Below, in pieces: positions 22,950 to 35,267 of a stretch of 64,000 nt of DNA (the stretch's first letter is position 1; every line of letters begins with the position of its first letter). Where the stretch lies: positions 21,001-85,000 of the forward strand of contig MCFG01000169.1 in NCBI GenBank assembly GCA_002104895.1, read 5' to 3'. Under the pieces are notes generated by a model, which searched no databases, was not told the DNA's origin, and was given only the letters and a program-made list of their open reading frames with translations. The translations under genes and the position numbers were made by a program. This DNA is from Anaeromyces robustus (Eukaryota > Neocallimastigomycota > Neocallimastigomycetes > Neocallimastigales > Neocallimastigaceae).

Positions 22950-24700
22950 AAAATATAAATAAATAATAATTTATAGTAAATTATTATTTTCATTAATTAA
23001 ATTGTTAAGTAGAAAAATAATATTTATGTAATTCTATTTACTATAATGTATTATAGTTTTTATTTTTTTTAAAAAAATATTTAAAGAGTAAAATTTAAGC
23101 AAAAAATATTATTTTATCAAAATTCATAATTTATAATTAGTATTGTAAAAATACTAATTAAAACTAGGAAAAAGCGAAGAAGATACAAAAAATAAAATAA
23201 TAAGCGACAGTTGAAGGCTTTGAAGATCTTCACTTTTAAGTAGAATAAATAAAAAAAATGAAAATATACATTTTCTTTAATTTATTTTACAACTAATCTA
23301 TAGCTAGAGTAAATAGTTACTTCTTATTCATAATATAAGCTTTAGTAAATAATTTGATTTAAATAAAAAAAACTTTAGTGAAGATCTTCACGTTTTTTAA
23401 TTAGTACTATTTCGTTCTATGGATTAGTTCCTTATTTTCCATTAATAACTATATAATAATCATAAATAATACAAATATTCCATTATTTAGTATTTTCTAT
23501 TTATAGAAAAAAAAATGGTACAATGACGTTCAAAAAATCTTATTAGAAGATATTCAATATATTCAATTCTTTTGTAACTACTTATTAATTTATTTATAAT
23601 ATACAGCTATAATAATAGTTACTTCTAAACTATTTTAAAATAACTATATAGTTTTAATAAAAATATTTTGCGTTAATAATTTTACTATTATAACTTCTCT
23701 AATATTATAAATAAAAAAAAGATGATTAGAAGACCAATTAACCAGGAAACTATTATTACACTAAATGAAATGGAAGAAAGAAAGATATAAAATCAACAAA
23801 AAGTATATATAAAAGAAAGTTGAAATTTTTAAAATGAATCCTTTTATATATAATATACAGCTATGATAATGGTTACTTCTAAAATATTTTTAATATTAAA
23901 ATTTTTAATATTAAATCTTAAAAAAAAATTAGTTCAATTTTTTTTTTTTAATTTACTTTTTTTTAATAAATTTACCATTAAAAGTTCAGTAGATTATATA
24001 AATGAAAAGTTCATTTAATATATTATTTAATATTTTGGTAACTACATTTCAATTTATTTTTAATTTATAGCTATGTTAATAGTTAATATCATTATAATAT
24101 AAAATTATAATGATATTCTGCGTTTATAATTTACTATTATACATTCTATAAATTTTAAATAAAATTTTTAAAAAAGGTCTTAAAATCAAAAAATGAAAAT
24201 GTTTAAATTTTTAATGATAATTTTTTTTTTACATTTAATCTATAGCTATGATTATGATTACTTCTAAAAATATTTTATAAGAAAAATTTTATATATAAAC
24301 GTTTTTATGTATTTATATAATAACATATTCTATAGATTATATGTAGAAAAGAAATTTAAGACCATTTAGAATGATTTATTAATAAATATAAGAGAATAAA
24401 TGAATAAATATCATGAAAATATTCTCTCATATTTATTAAATAATTTTAAATTACTATTAAACATTTTATAAATTTATAAGTACCTTTATTATATAATTTA
24501 AAAATCAAATTATTTAGTAAAGTATTTATATATACTTTAGAATATATATTTTTTATTTTTATTTAATTAAAAAAAAAAGTAAAAATAAAATAAAATGATA
24601 CTTTTTTACTAATAAATTCTTCATTAAATATTAATATTTTAATAATGAAGATTATTATTTTCTATATTTTTAGTTGAAATTAAATTTATAACTAAAAAAT
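22950..24700 (+). repeat. Dispersed hairpin-array repeat, copy B (complete)
   Basis: About 1.75 kb, similar along its length to copies C (39055), D (51965) and E (58915). It opens with AT-rich sequence and a conserved more complex stretch (AGGAAAAAGCGAAGAAGATAC, 23167 on, and the palindrome TGAAGATCTTCA at 23221-23232, again as GTGAAGATCTTCAC at 23378-23391). Five stem-loop units follow, with AGCTA(T)...TTACTTCT-type starts at 23302, 23605, 23859, 24069 (degenerate) and 24244. Unit 1 pairs 23291-23303 with 23417-23429 (one G-T pair) and AAATAGT with ACTATTT. Unit 5 pairs 24231-24245 with 24330-24344 at 14 of 15 positions. No ORF. Confidence 0.85.
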
Positions 24701-24819
24701 ATATATAATATATATATATAATTAAATAATTATATATAAATTGGACATCTATTATATATCTAAACTAACAAATCATTTATTAAATAAATGAAAATAAATA
24801 TAAAAAAAATAAAACAGAA

Positions 24820-25132
<313 letters not shown>

Positions 25133-26513
25133 ACTTTATAAATTATTATTATTATTACATTATTTTTTTTTTTTTAATATCTATAAAAGCTTGTATAAAT
25201 TTGATATTTACTATAAATATTTATGTTAATGTAAATATATATATATATAAATTAATATATATAAATTATATATAATTAAAAAATTTTTTTTGTTTATAGT
25301 TGTAATGTTGTTATTATTATTACAATAAATAATAGCTTTTATATTAAAGTATATAATTAATTTGTAATCTTTTATATCTTGAAATTATTTTTTTTTCTTA
25401 AAGTGAATAATATAAAATATCAGAAGAATTATATTATTTTTTTTTAATTTGCTTTATTATATGAACTTTTAACAATATATATTATTAAAAAATAAAAAAA
25501 AATATGTATAATGATAGGAATTCACGAATAAGATTTTTCTGTTTTTTATTCAATAATAATTGTATTTTCTGAGGTTATGTTTTAATTTCTTAGGTACTAT
25601 ATAAAGTAAAATAAAATACAACACCAAATATATAATACATCCTTATTGAAATTATTCTTAACCAAAATTATAAAGGATACATATCAAATATTAATACTTT
25701 ATACATATTAATAGTTTAAGAAAGTTTTAATAAAGCATTTATATATAGTTTAAATATAGAATTAAATATAATTTTATTAAAAAAATTTTATTTAATGATT
25801 AATTTGCTTATTTGGTATGCAATTTAATTAATTTATTACAAAAACTTTATTAAATACAAGTTTTTTAATAAAATTATTTTTATGCTTATTCGAAATTTAA
25901 CTGAATTTTTATTTTTCTTAAATTAATTTCTTATGTAGTATTAATTTAATACTATGCCTCAATTTATGAATTAACAAAAAAATTTATTATAAAAACAACA
26001 AAAAGTTTTTCGAAAGTTCAACTTCATCAATATTTTTTTTATTATTAATTTACTATTAATTCAATAATATTTTATTTTTTATTAATTAATTAATAATTTA
26101 ATTATAAAACTGAATTTAATATTAATATTATAACAAAAATTTAATACATTCTAACTGCATATAAATGTAATTTTATTAATTATTTTATTCTTACCTTATT
26201 ATTATTAGTTATAATTATTTATTTATTTATTTATATTTTATTGCTTTCTTGTTTTCTATTTATTCATTTTATTTATTTGTTTATTTATTTTTATTTATTT
26301 ATTTTTATTTATTTATTTATATATTTATTTTTATTTATTTATTTATTTTTATTTATTTATTTATTTATTTTTATTTATTTATAATTTATTTATTATTTAT
26401 TTGTTTTTTATATTATTTACTTATTTTTTATTTTTTTTCTTTAATTTATATATATATATATATATTTCTTTTTTACATTTTTATATTAGCAATTTTAAAC
26501 ATTTATTATTAAT
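25133..26513. other. AT-rich spacer upstream of the vWA gene, with TTTA microsatellite
   Basis: No gene seen. 26217-26440 is a TTTA/TTTTTA microsatellite whose apparent ORF is low-complexity. A TA run (26449-26465) precedes the start of the vWA gene. Confidence 0.6.
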
Positions 26514-29500
26514 ATGATCGATAATAAAGATATAGTTTTATATCCTTATCAAAAAGGACATATTGCTGAATTAAATGTTGAAGAATCAATTGAAGGAAAT
26601 AATTCAAATTATGAATTAATTTTGATTATTGATAGGTCAGGTTCAATGAGCTATAGTTATCCAATTCTTATTAAAAAATTAATTCCACAGCTTTTAGATT
26701 TATTAAGATTCCCAGAAAATAAAGCAATTCATTTTATAGCTTTTGAAGATTTTGTAGAATACAGAAAATTTACAAAAAAAGATTTCATGAATTGTTCAGA
26801 ATCAGCTACTGGTGCTATTGAAAAAATGACTGATGTTTTTCCACACCTTGAAAAAATTTTTATTCCAGAAAATCAAAAAACTCCTTTTAGAATACTTACA
26901 CTATCTGATGGTCAATTGGTAGTTGCAGAAGAAAGAAGAAATGTTCCTATATTAGCATCTAAGTTTTATGAAAAAGTAAAAGGTAAATTCAGAATTAATT
27001 CACAAGCAATTAGATACTTTACTTCATGTTCCCAGCCTGATACAATGGCTCTGGCTTCAATTTTACAATTGAATACTATAAATGAAGCAACATTAATTGA
27101 TATTAGTTCTAAAGATTCATATATTGAATCAGCCAAAAAAATATGCGAATTATTTAAAAATGATGGATTTGATTTAGATTTAAAAATAAAATCAAATAAG
27201 GAATGCATTAAGGTAGCTCCTTGGGTTGATGTAAAAAATGAAGTTGCATTATATACTGGAAAAAATATTTTTTGGATTGAAAATTTCGATGAAAAGACTG
27301 AATTTATTATTAAAATAGGAGATGAAGAAATAAAAATGAATATAAAATATGGAGAAGAATTAACAATTTTAAACTATTCCGGAATTTTATCTACAAAAAT
27401 ATCTGAATTTATGAATAAATTAAAAATTTTAAGACTTATTAATGGTTCAAATGCTGAAAAAGAAATTGATTTAATTATTCAACAATTTAAGAAATTTGAA
27501 GATAGTTTAATAGTAACTCAAGAAGATGAAGAAATAATTTTAAAAGATGGAAAATTAGCTTCAAGACTCGTATTTTTAAGAAAATTAATTAATAAAAGAA
27601 AAGGTCTGATTTCAAATCAAATGGATATGATTAAAAATGAGAACCGATTATCACAATTAAATAGTCAACAAAAAGCAGATTATTTAAGAAATGTTGATAA
27701 TACAAAATTAGGAAAAGGACTTGCAAGAAGAGCATTAAATAATGAAGGAGATGTAGATGAAGTTATTTATAGAGAAATCGAACAAATATCAAATCATATA
27801 GATGAATTAAAAGATATTGATTATTCAAAGCATCCTTCTAGTTTTTATTCATTTTCGACTACCATTGAATCACTTGAAGAATTATGCGCCTTATATAAAG
27901 ATCCAATTTTTAAAGAATTAGAAATTACAGATATTTTAAAATTTTTTAACATTGTCGGTGTTGCTTGTAATGGAAATATTGGAGATTATCCTGACCCTTC
28001 TATTTACTTGATTAATAGAATATATCCAGGATGTTATATTAGTATCAGTGATATTGCTACTGCAGAAGAATATTCAAAGGGAAATGACCATTTATGTGAT
28101 CCAGGTACTAAAGGAATCATTAATAATTGTATTCCAGTATTTAATGATGAAAAATTGTATAGTTTTTTGAAAAAATATTCTCCAAGAATGTTAGAATTGT
28201 CAGCAGGTATTGGAATGAGAAGAGTACTTGCCGATATTCCTTTAACTTTTGAATCTACTATTTTGTCAGGATTATGGAGAACTATTAATGTTTTAAAAGA
28301 TGTTAAAAGTGAAATAAATATAAATGTATTTAAGAATATATCTGATACCATGAAATTAGTATGTGGAAAAAAATATAATGGTGTAATTGAAATAGTAAAA
28401 GGTCAATTAAAAAGCAAGAGTAATAAAAATGCATTATATATTAATAGTTATAGTCTATTTCAAATGTTACCTGTAATTTATAATTGTGCCTCAGATAAAC
28501 TTTTGGATGCGAACGAATTAAGTAATATTTATCGAGCTATTACAAGGTATGAAATATATAAAATAATAAGAACAAGAATTAGAAAATCAGGCGATAAATT
28601 GGATTATGTAAAAGAAAGCTTAAAAAAGATATTAGGTATAAATACTGAAAAATATGCAACAAAATTACCTGAACTATTTGAAAAAATAGAAAAACCAAAA
28701 TTTTTTGACAACTACTTTTTAGATAAAAATATCATTAATAATTATAAAAAATTGATAGGTTGGACTGAAACAATTCCATATAGTTATATGTTATTTTCTA
28801 AACTATTTGAACCAAATTATATTGAAAGCATTAAAAACCTTAAATATGAATTTTCAAAAGAATATCTTGGAATTAATTATGATTATGACAAATTTATTGC
28901 ATTTAATATTGTCCAGTCTTTAGTATTTAACGAAAAAAGTGAAAGGGATGATGACTATAAAAAAATCATGAAAATTATTGACTCTAACAGAGAAGAAGAA
29001 GTAGATTATTTCTTAAAAGAGCAAACAAAAAAAATATATGAAGAGGATTATAAAAATAGATATTCCAATCAAATGAAAGAAGAAGAAAAAATAGTAATAG
29101 ATGAATTAATTGATAAAATAATTTCATGTGAAGAAATATCTGAATTTAAAAATTTAATGAAAAACGGAATAACAAAGGGATATTTAAACTATAAATTTTT
29201 GAATGAATCTTCCAATGGATATTTTGAATTAAAAAATAAATTTTTAGATGAAAAATTAGATATTCCTTTAAGATATGAAAAATTATATATGATGTTAATG
29301 GGAAAAGATGAAGATGAACAAATTATTTGGAATAATGGAAATGGAATAAGAAGTGGTATGATGGATTATAAAGAATTTATTTTAAAACATAATCCATCTA
29401 CTTGGGAGGAATTTAAAAAACATAAAAAATTTTATGTATATAGGGATAAATATAATAGACATGGCCATTCTAATTCTAAAGTTTCATTCTGGGCAATGGG

Positions 29501-29603
29501 ATATAAATCTTTACAAGAATTTATTGAAAATTCAAGCGAAGAAGAAGTTAGGGAATATAAAAAGATTCATTATAATTGCTGTGGATTTGGAAGTTGGAAA
29601 TGA
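26514..29603 (+). CDS. Large von Willebrand factor A-domain protein, function unknown
   Basis: 1029 residues without introns; no signal peptide or membrane segment seen, so probably intracellular. The vWA domain lies at about 33-230, with a complete metal-ion-dependent adhesion site: DRSGS (D40, S42, S44), T99 and the SDG Asp (D132). The rest has no motif I recognise. It includes a Lys/Glu-rich helical stretch (about 330-430), a central block with ELSAGIGMRRVLADIPL, and a C-terminal half rich in Asn, Lys and Ile ending ...YNCCGFGSWK. The ATG at 26514 is the first in frame and is followed at once by coding composition. vWA domains usually mediate metal-dependent protein binding. The gene sits alone between CotH genes 2 and 3; its codon use is AT-rich. 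Family and origin are undetermined. Confidence 0.85.
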   Translation: MIDNKDIVLYPYQKGHIAELNVEESIEGNNSNYELILIIDRSGSMSYSYPILIKKLIPQLLDLLRFPENKAIHFIAFEDFVEYRKFTKKDFMNCSESATGAIEKMTDVFPHLEKIFIPENQKTPFRILTLSDGQLVVAEERRNVPILASKFYEKVKGKFRINSQAIRYFTSCSQPDTMALASILQLNTINEATLIDISSKDSYIESAKKICELFKNDGFDLDLKIKSNKECIKVAPWVDVKNEVALYTGKNIFWIENFDEKTEFIIKIGDEEIKMNIKYGEELTILNYSGILSTKISEFMNKLKILRLINGSNAEKEIDLIIQQFKKFEDSLIVTQEDEEIILKDGKLASRLVFLRKLINKRKGLISNQMDMIKNENRLSQLNSQQKADYLRNVDNTKLGKGLARRALNNEGDVDEVIYREIEQISNHIDELKDIDYSKHPSSFYSFSTTIESLEELCALYKDPIFKELEITDILKFFNIVGVACNGNIGDYPDPSIYLINRIYPGCYISISDIATAEEYSKGNDHLCDPGTKGIINNCIPVFNDEKLYSFLKKYSPRMLELSAGIGMRRVLADIPLTFESTILSGLWRTINVLKDVKSEININVFKNISDTMKLVCGKKYNGVIEIVKGQLKSKSNKNALYINSYSLFQMLPVIYNCASDKLLDANELSNIYRAITRYEIYKIIRTRIRKSGDKLDYVKESLKKILGINTEKYATKLPELFEKIEKPKFFDNYFLDKNIINNYKKLIGWTETIPYSYMLFSKLFEPNYIESIKNLKYEFSKEYLGINYDYDKFIAFNIVQSLVFNEKSERDDDYKKIMKIIDSNREEEVDYFLKEQTKKIYEEDYKNRYSNQMKEEEKIVIDELIDKIISCEEISEFKNLMKNGITKGYLNYKFLNESSNGYFELKNKFLDEKLDIPLRYEKLYMMLMGKDEDEQIIWNNGNGIRSGMMDYKEFILKHNPSTWEEFKKHKKFYVYRDKYNRHGHSNSKVSFWAMGYKSLQEFIENSSEEEVREYKKIHYNCCGFGSWK

Positions 29604-30178
29604 AAAGAAAAAAGGATTAATTAAGCAATAAATTATTATTTCTTTAAAAGATAATTTTTTTTATTTAATATTGTTTTAGATATTAGTATATAAATATTTT
29701 AAAAAATATAATTACTTAAATTCATAGAAAAATTTTCTATTTTTAGAATTTATTAATTTTTTTTTATTTTTATGATAAGTATTATTAATATATATATATA
29801 TGTATTTTTTTTTCATTGTAATATACTATTATATCTACAAAAGATAATAGTTGAATTCTTTGTTTTTTTTTTATTTTTTTTATTTAATGAAATTTTTTTT
29901 AAATATTCTCTTCTTTTTATTCCTTTTTAATTTTCATTTTCTTTAATTGTTATCAATATCAATAAACTTAATTTGTTGCATGTATATTAAATAATAAATT
30001 AAATAAAAAATATTTTATCAAATAAAAAAAAAATAACTTTAAACTGTTAAAATTATTATTATTTTAATACTACTTCTACTACTACTACTATTAATAATAA
30101 TAATTTAGGGCAAAATTTTAAAATTAAAAACTATATATATATATATATATATAATTTCTCACTATTCATGATAATACT

Positions 30179-30242
30179 AAATATTGAAAAGAAGCAATCT
30201 TTATTATTATATAGTTTTCATAAAGATAGCTTCTTTTCAATA
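30179..30242. repeat. Long hairpin upstream of CotH gene 3
   Basis: Arms 30179-30204 and 30220-30242 pair over ~23 bp (AATATTGAAAAGAAG with CTTCTTTTCAATA) around a ~15-nt spacer. It is the counterpart of the hairpin at 18517-18583. Confidence 0.72.
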
Positions 30243-30871
30243 ATTCATATTATTTCATTTTATTTTTATAAAACAAAATGAAATTATATTAATATATTAT
30301 TAATGTATTATTTATTTATTATTAAAATGTAAAAATGTAATTCACTTCGTAATAAAATTATCTTTGGTATATTTAATTATTATTGGTTAGACACAATTTT
30401 TTTGTTTTAATTATTTATTAATATAACATATTAAAAAGCCAAGTATTTTTTAATTATAAAATGTTTTTATTATATAATTTATTAATAAACGGTTAATTTA
30501 TTATTTTTGTAATACTCGATTAATTTATTGTTAGAATATGAAAAATATGTGTTCAATGTATCAAAATGTAATGTATTGATTAATATTAAAGCCACAATAT
30601 ATTAATATAAAACCATACAATTATATAATTTAAAAATTTCTTATCATAAAATATTAATAAAGTTGACATAAATATTAAAATAAAATGTGTTTATGACTAG
30701 TTTTTTATTATAGTTTTTAAAGTATATAAATTTAATGTCAAGTATGTCAAGTATGCTTTTATATAAGCCACTTTTATTATATTGCTAATTTTTATAAATT
30801 TTATTAGTAATATTGAGTAATATTATAAATGAAAATTTAATGGAATAATATATATAGAAAAAAAATCAATA

Positions 30872-30880
30872 ATGACTCAT
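30872..30880. promoter_or_regulatory. ATGACTCAT palindrome upstream of CotH gene 3
   Basis: Same 9-bp bZIP-type site and same surroundings (AAATTTAATGGAATAATAT before, AAACTTTATTATAA after) as upstream of gene 1; ~640 bp before the ATG. Confidence 0.45.
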
Positions 30881-31006
30881 AAACTTTATTATAAATATTT
30901 ATTTTGATACATATTTTTTCATATTTCATAAAATCTTTAAATATCACAAAGCACAAAAATTTTGTATTAAATTAACATATTTTAATATGAATTTATACAT
31001 AAACTA

Positions 31007-31008
31007 TG

Positions 31009-31082
<74 letters not shown>
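31007..31082. repeat. AAAT microsatellite
   Basis: Pure (AAAT)n run of about 19 units. Confidence 0.95.
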
Positions 31083-31083
<1 letters not shown>

Positions 31084-31303
31084 GTAAACATGGTTAAATA
31101 AACAATTAAAGTTATATTATATTAATATATATATTAGTATATTAGTAGTTGTCAATAACTCTTTTTCATTTGTAAAAAGATAAAGATAAAAATAAATTAA
31201 TAATTATTTAATTATTTAATATCTCTATTTTTTATTTTAAAATGTTTATTTTATTAATTATTAATTATTTTTTAATGTAATACATATATATATATATTTT
31301 TAG

Positions 31304-31313
31304 TATATAAAGG
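31304..31313 (+). promoter_or_regulatory. TATA box of CotH gene 3
   Basis: TATATAAAGG, 212 nt before the ATG, in a block almost identical to the gene 2 promoter. Confidence 0.6.
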
Positions 31314-31515
31314 TATCACTTTCTCTTTTTCTAAAAAAAATTTTAATAAATCATAATTTTTTTGTGTAAATGGTTATTTAAATATTATTTTATTCCAGTT
31401 TTTATTTATTATAAAATAATTCTATTTATTTATATATAGTTTTTTTTTAAAAAAATTATTAAAATTGAAATAAAATTATAATTTATTACAAGTAAAAAAT
31501 TCTAAATAGAAAAAA

Positions 31516-33783
31516 ATGTTAACAAAAATTGGAATAATATTGCTTTTCGGTAAATGATTATTTATTTATAAAACATGTAAAAAAAATATTTATTGTTTAA
31601 TTATTTATTATTAGTTAATATATATAAAAAAAGTAATTAATATTTTATTTCTTCTTTTTTTTTTTTTATAATTATTATTATATTATTATTTAAATTTAAA
31701 TTTAATAATTATATACCAATATTAAAAATATAAAATATAAAAAATAAAATGAAATAAAAAATAAAAATTATTAGTTTATGGTACATTAGGGTTAAGTTCA
31801 TTTATCGGTGATTCGAAACGTGCAGAAATTTTTGAATTAACTGATAATGATGTTGCAATATTTAGAGTTACATTACCAGAAGAAGAATTTGTAACTTTAA
31901 AAGAAGAAGGTAGTAAAGGTCTTAAATCTGTTAATGTTACAGAGCTCAATAATGCTGAACGTAACAATACTCAGAATAGTAAAGTACAAGGCTCCCAGAA
32001 AGATTCATTCAAAACAAAGAATGGTACTATGACTGTTGAAATCAATGGGTATATATAATAATAATAATAATAATATAAATAATAATATATATAATAATAT
32101 AAATATTTAATTTTGTAATATATAATAATATTATAAATATATTAATTTTATATATATATATATATAAATTTTGCATTTTTTTTTTTTCTTTCCATTTTTT
32201 TTTATCTCTATCTTTAATTGTTATATTTAAAAATTAATAATGAAATGAAAAATAATATATAACAAAGAATAACTAAATCTTACAAGAAGATTACTTTTGG
32301 TTTAGGTGGTAGTTCTTCTCGTAAGTATTCTAAACAAGGTTATAATGTAAAGATTCGTGGTAATAAAGATTTATATGGACGTTCTCAATTTAAACTTCGT
32401 CCTGATTCTCGTGAAGCTACTTATTTAAGATCAAAATTAGTTTGTGATATGCATAATCGTTTAGGACTTCCATCTATTTCTGCTAATTTTGCTACTTTAT
32501 ATATTAATGATGAATATATGGGATTTTATATTTTGCTTGATTCTATTAAATTAAGATGGATTGAAGTTGTTTATGATGATCCAGACTCTACTTCTTTATA
32601 TGAATGTAAATCTACTTATAATCAATTATCTGTCGAATCTTCATCAGAAGGATGTGTTAATGTAAATGATGAAGTAACCGATAATACTGAATGGATAGAA
32701 TTTTTAACTGCTTTAGATAATGCTAAATCTCCAGAAGATATTGAAGATATTTTTGATATTGATATTTTCTTAACTGAAATAGCTTTTGAATATTTATCTG
32801 GTTCATGGGATCATTATCTTAATTTTGGTCATAACTTTAATTTATACAAACCAAAGAATGATAAATGGAAGATTTTATATAATGATTTTGATGGTGAACT
32901 TGGTCAAGATTCTTCAATTAATGCAGGTTTTGGTCCAAATGCTAATACAAATAGAGATTTTCCATCTTATACTTTCGAAGAATTAGCTACTAAAAAAAGT
33001 CATCTTCTTGACATTTTAATTTTCCAAAATACTACTCGTTTTGATAATATTCTTAAAAATTTCGTTACTAATGCTTTTAATCCAACTATTCTTTTCCCAC
33101 ATATTGATGAATTAAAAGAATTCATTAGACCTTATGTTGAATTAGATAAAACTCCAAATGAAAATGGTAAATATCCAGGTAGACTTAATGAAAATCGTGG
33201 TGATTTTTCTTTTGCTGAATGGGAAGCTAATTGTGAATTTACTACTGTTGGTACTACTCAAAGAGATAATGGTTATGGTTTAAAATATTGGATTCTTCAA
33301 AAATACAGATATGTTTGTAAAGCTTATAACATGGATTGTGATTCAGTATATATGGATGAAAACTATCAATACACAATTGATAAGTCTATCGAATTTGAAG
33401 GTCCTGTAATTCATCAACCTCCAGAACAAAAAGAACCAACTACTACTGTTGATGTTGTTCCACCACAACCAACTGAAACTATTATTACTCCAGAAGTTCC
33501 ACAATATAATTGTTGGTCTGAATTAATTGGTTATCCATGTTGTCCATCCCACAACAAAATAGTATTCAGTCATGATGAAAATGGAGATTGGGGATATGAT
33601 TATAAAACTAATCAATGGTGTGGTATTACTCCATTTATTGTACCAGCTGAAGAAGAATGTTGGTCAGAAATATATGGATATTCATGTTGTAAAGGATGTA
33701 TTATTTATGAATCGGATGAAAATGGTAAATGGGGTTATGAAAATGGTAAATGGTGTGGTATTCCATCCTATTGTCCTGTTTAA
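31516..33783 (+). CDS. CotH gene 3: secreted CotH-family protein with two fungal dockerins
   Basis: Exons 31516-31549, 31775-32048 and 32268-33783 give 607 residues. Signal peptide MLTKIGIILLFVYGTLGL. The exon 2 variable region is Asn/Ser-rich (VTELNNAERNNTQNSK). CotH domain with FGLGGSSSRKYSKQGYN, GSWDHY (D284) and DFDGE from 309; intact GKYPGRLNEN segment. The linker is short (PPEQKEPTTTVDVVPPQPTE), then dockerins at 516-556 (4 Cys) and 567-607 (6 Cys). The gene lies in the same orientation as the other five, between the vWA and ankyrin genes. Predicted secreted, cellulosome-associated; substrate unknown. Its promoter and exon 1 match gene 2 almost base for base although the bodies differ. 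Confidence 0.92.
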
Positions 33784-34805
33784 ATTATTTTTACTTTTTT
33801 TTAATCTGAGATAAAAGAAAAAATAGAAATTGAAATAAAAAATTTAAATAGAAACAAAAAAAAAAAAAAGAATAAACTTTTTAGTATAATTTAAAACAAT
33901 TATATATTTACACAAAAAAAAGAATTAAAAATAATAAGAAAAATAATTTGAATAATAACCAAAGAAAAAGTAAAAACAAAAACAAAAACAAAAACAATAG
34001 CAAAAACAAAATAAAACAAAATAAAACAAAATAAAACAAAATAAAACAAAATAAAATAAAACAAAATAATTTGAATATTAAAAGCAAAAACAAAAAAAGT
34101 GTAATATAAATAATATATATATTTTTTAATTTATGGAAATTAATATTTAAATATAATTATATATGTAATAGTATTATAAAAAAGTTTATAAAAACTTTTA
34201 TTGATTACATTATAAATTTCTATTATTATTATTATTATTATTATAAAAATAGTAATAATAGTTAATAATAATTATAAAAGAAATATAAAGAAAAAAAAAT
34301 ATACAATTTTTATATAAAAAAAGAAAAACAAACAAGAAAAAAAAAAAAAAAAAATACTTTAAAATATATTAAATTATTTAAATCATATAGACCAGTTATT
34401 TATATTATTATAATATTTAATAAAAAAATGTTTTTATAAAAAAAAATAAATATATATAATATAAAAAACTAAAAAATAAATAAAGAATATAAATTATAAC
34501 CTATAAATTATTTTTTTTAGTGAGTATTAAATTAATATTATCATAATTGGCAATAGTTAAATATACATTTATATTAACAAGGACGATTAATGTTGAATAG
34601 ATAGGATATAATAATGGTATCTCGAATTTTGTTATTACATTTGAAGAATTTAATAGGTTTTATATTTGTAATGTCTTTGTAAATTAAATATTAATAATTA
34701 AATTATATATATATATATAATTTATAAAATATTATATCATAACTTAATAAAGTCATATTATCTACATTTAATTTAATAATTATTTTAATGATTTTATAGA
34801 TATTT
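33784..34805. other. 3' flank of CotH gene 3
   Basis: Shared CotH downstream block, here with an AAAAC/AAAATAAAAC simple repeat (about 33970-34075). It ends with AACAAGGACGATTAATGTTGAATAG (34577 on), the diverged form of the conserved end of the block. No gene. Confidence 0.55.
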
Positions 34806-35185
34806 ACTTGTTTATTATTTATTTATTTGCTTATTTATTTATTTATTAATTATTCACTTATTATTTATTATTTATTTGTTTATTTATTTGCTTATTTATT
34901 TATTTATTTATTAATTATTCACTTATTATTTATTATTTATTTGTTTATTATTTATTTATTTGCTTATTTATATATTTATTTACTTATTCATTTATTTATT
35001 ATTTTTTATTTATTTGTTTATTTATATACTTAGTTATTTATTTTTATATTATTTATTTACTTATTTATTTATTTATTTATTATATACTTGTTTATTATTT
35101 ATTATATTCTTGTTTATTATTTATTTAATTGGTTACTTATTTACTTAATTATTTATTTACTTATTTATTTATTTTTTATATTCAA
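34806..35185. repeat. TTTA-type microsatellite, ~380 bp
   Basis: Imperfect TTTA/TTTG/TTAC tetranucleotide array. The small ORFs across it are repetitive leucine/tyrosine strings and are not genes. Confidence 0.9.
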
Positions 35186-35267
35186 TTAAATAAATTTAAT
35201 TATTATTATTATTATTATATACTTTATTTAATGATATAAATAAAATAAAATAAAAAAAAGAAAAACA

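Larger units (their letters stand above)
29604..31303. other. Spacer between the vWA gene and CotH gene 3
   Basis: No gene. It contains a CTA/ACT microsatellite (about 30068-30090), the hairpin at 30179-30242, the ATGACTCAT site, and a pure AAAT run (about 31007-31082). From about 30100 on it resembles blocks upstream of genes 1, 2 and 4. Confidence 0.6.

Noticed and set aside
26249-26512. 87-residue frame ending just before the vWA gene
   Set aside because: Phe/Leu/Tyr string translated from a TTTA microsatellite; it could only be 5' untranslated sequence of the vWA gene.
34827-35148. Two overlapping small plus-strand frames rich in Leu/Tyr/Ile
   Set aside because: Both are translations of a TTTA-type microsatellite.
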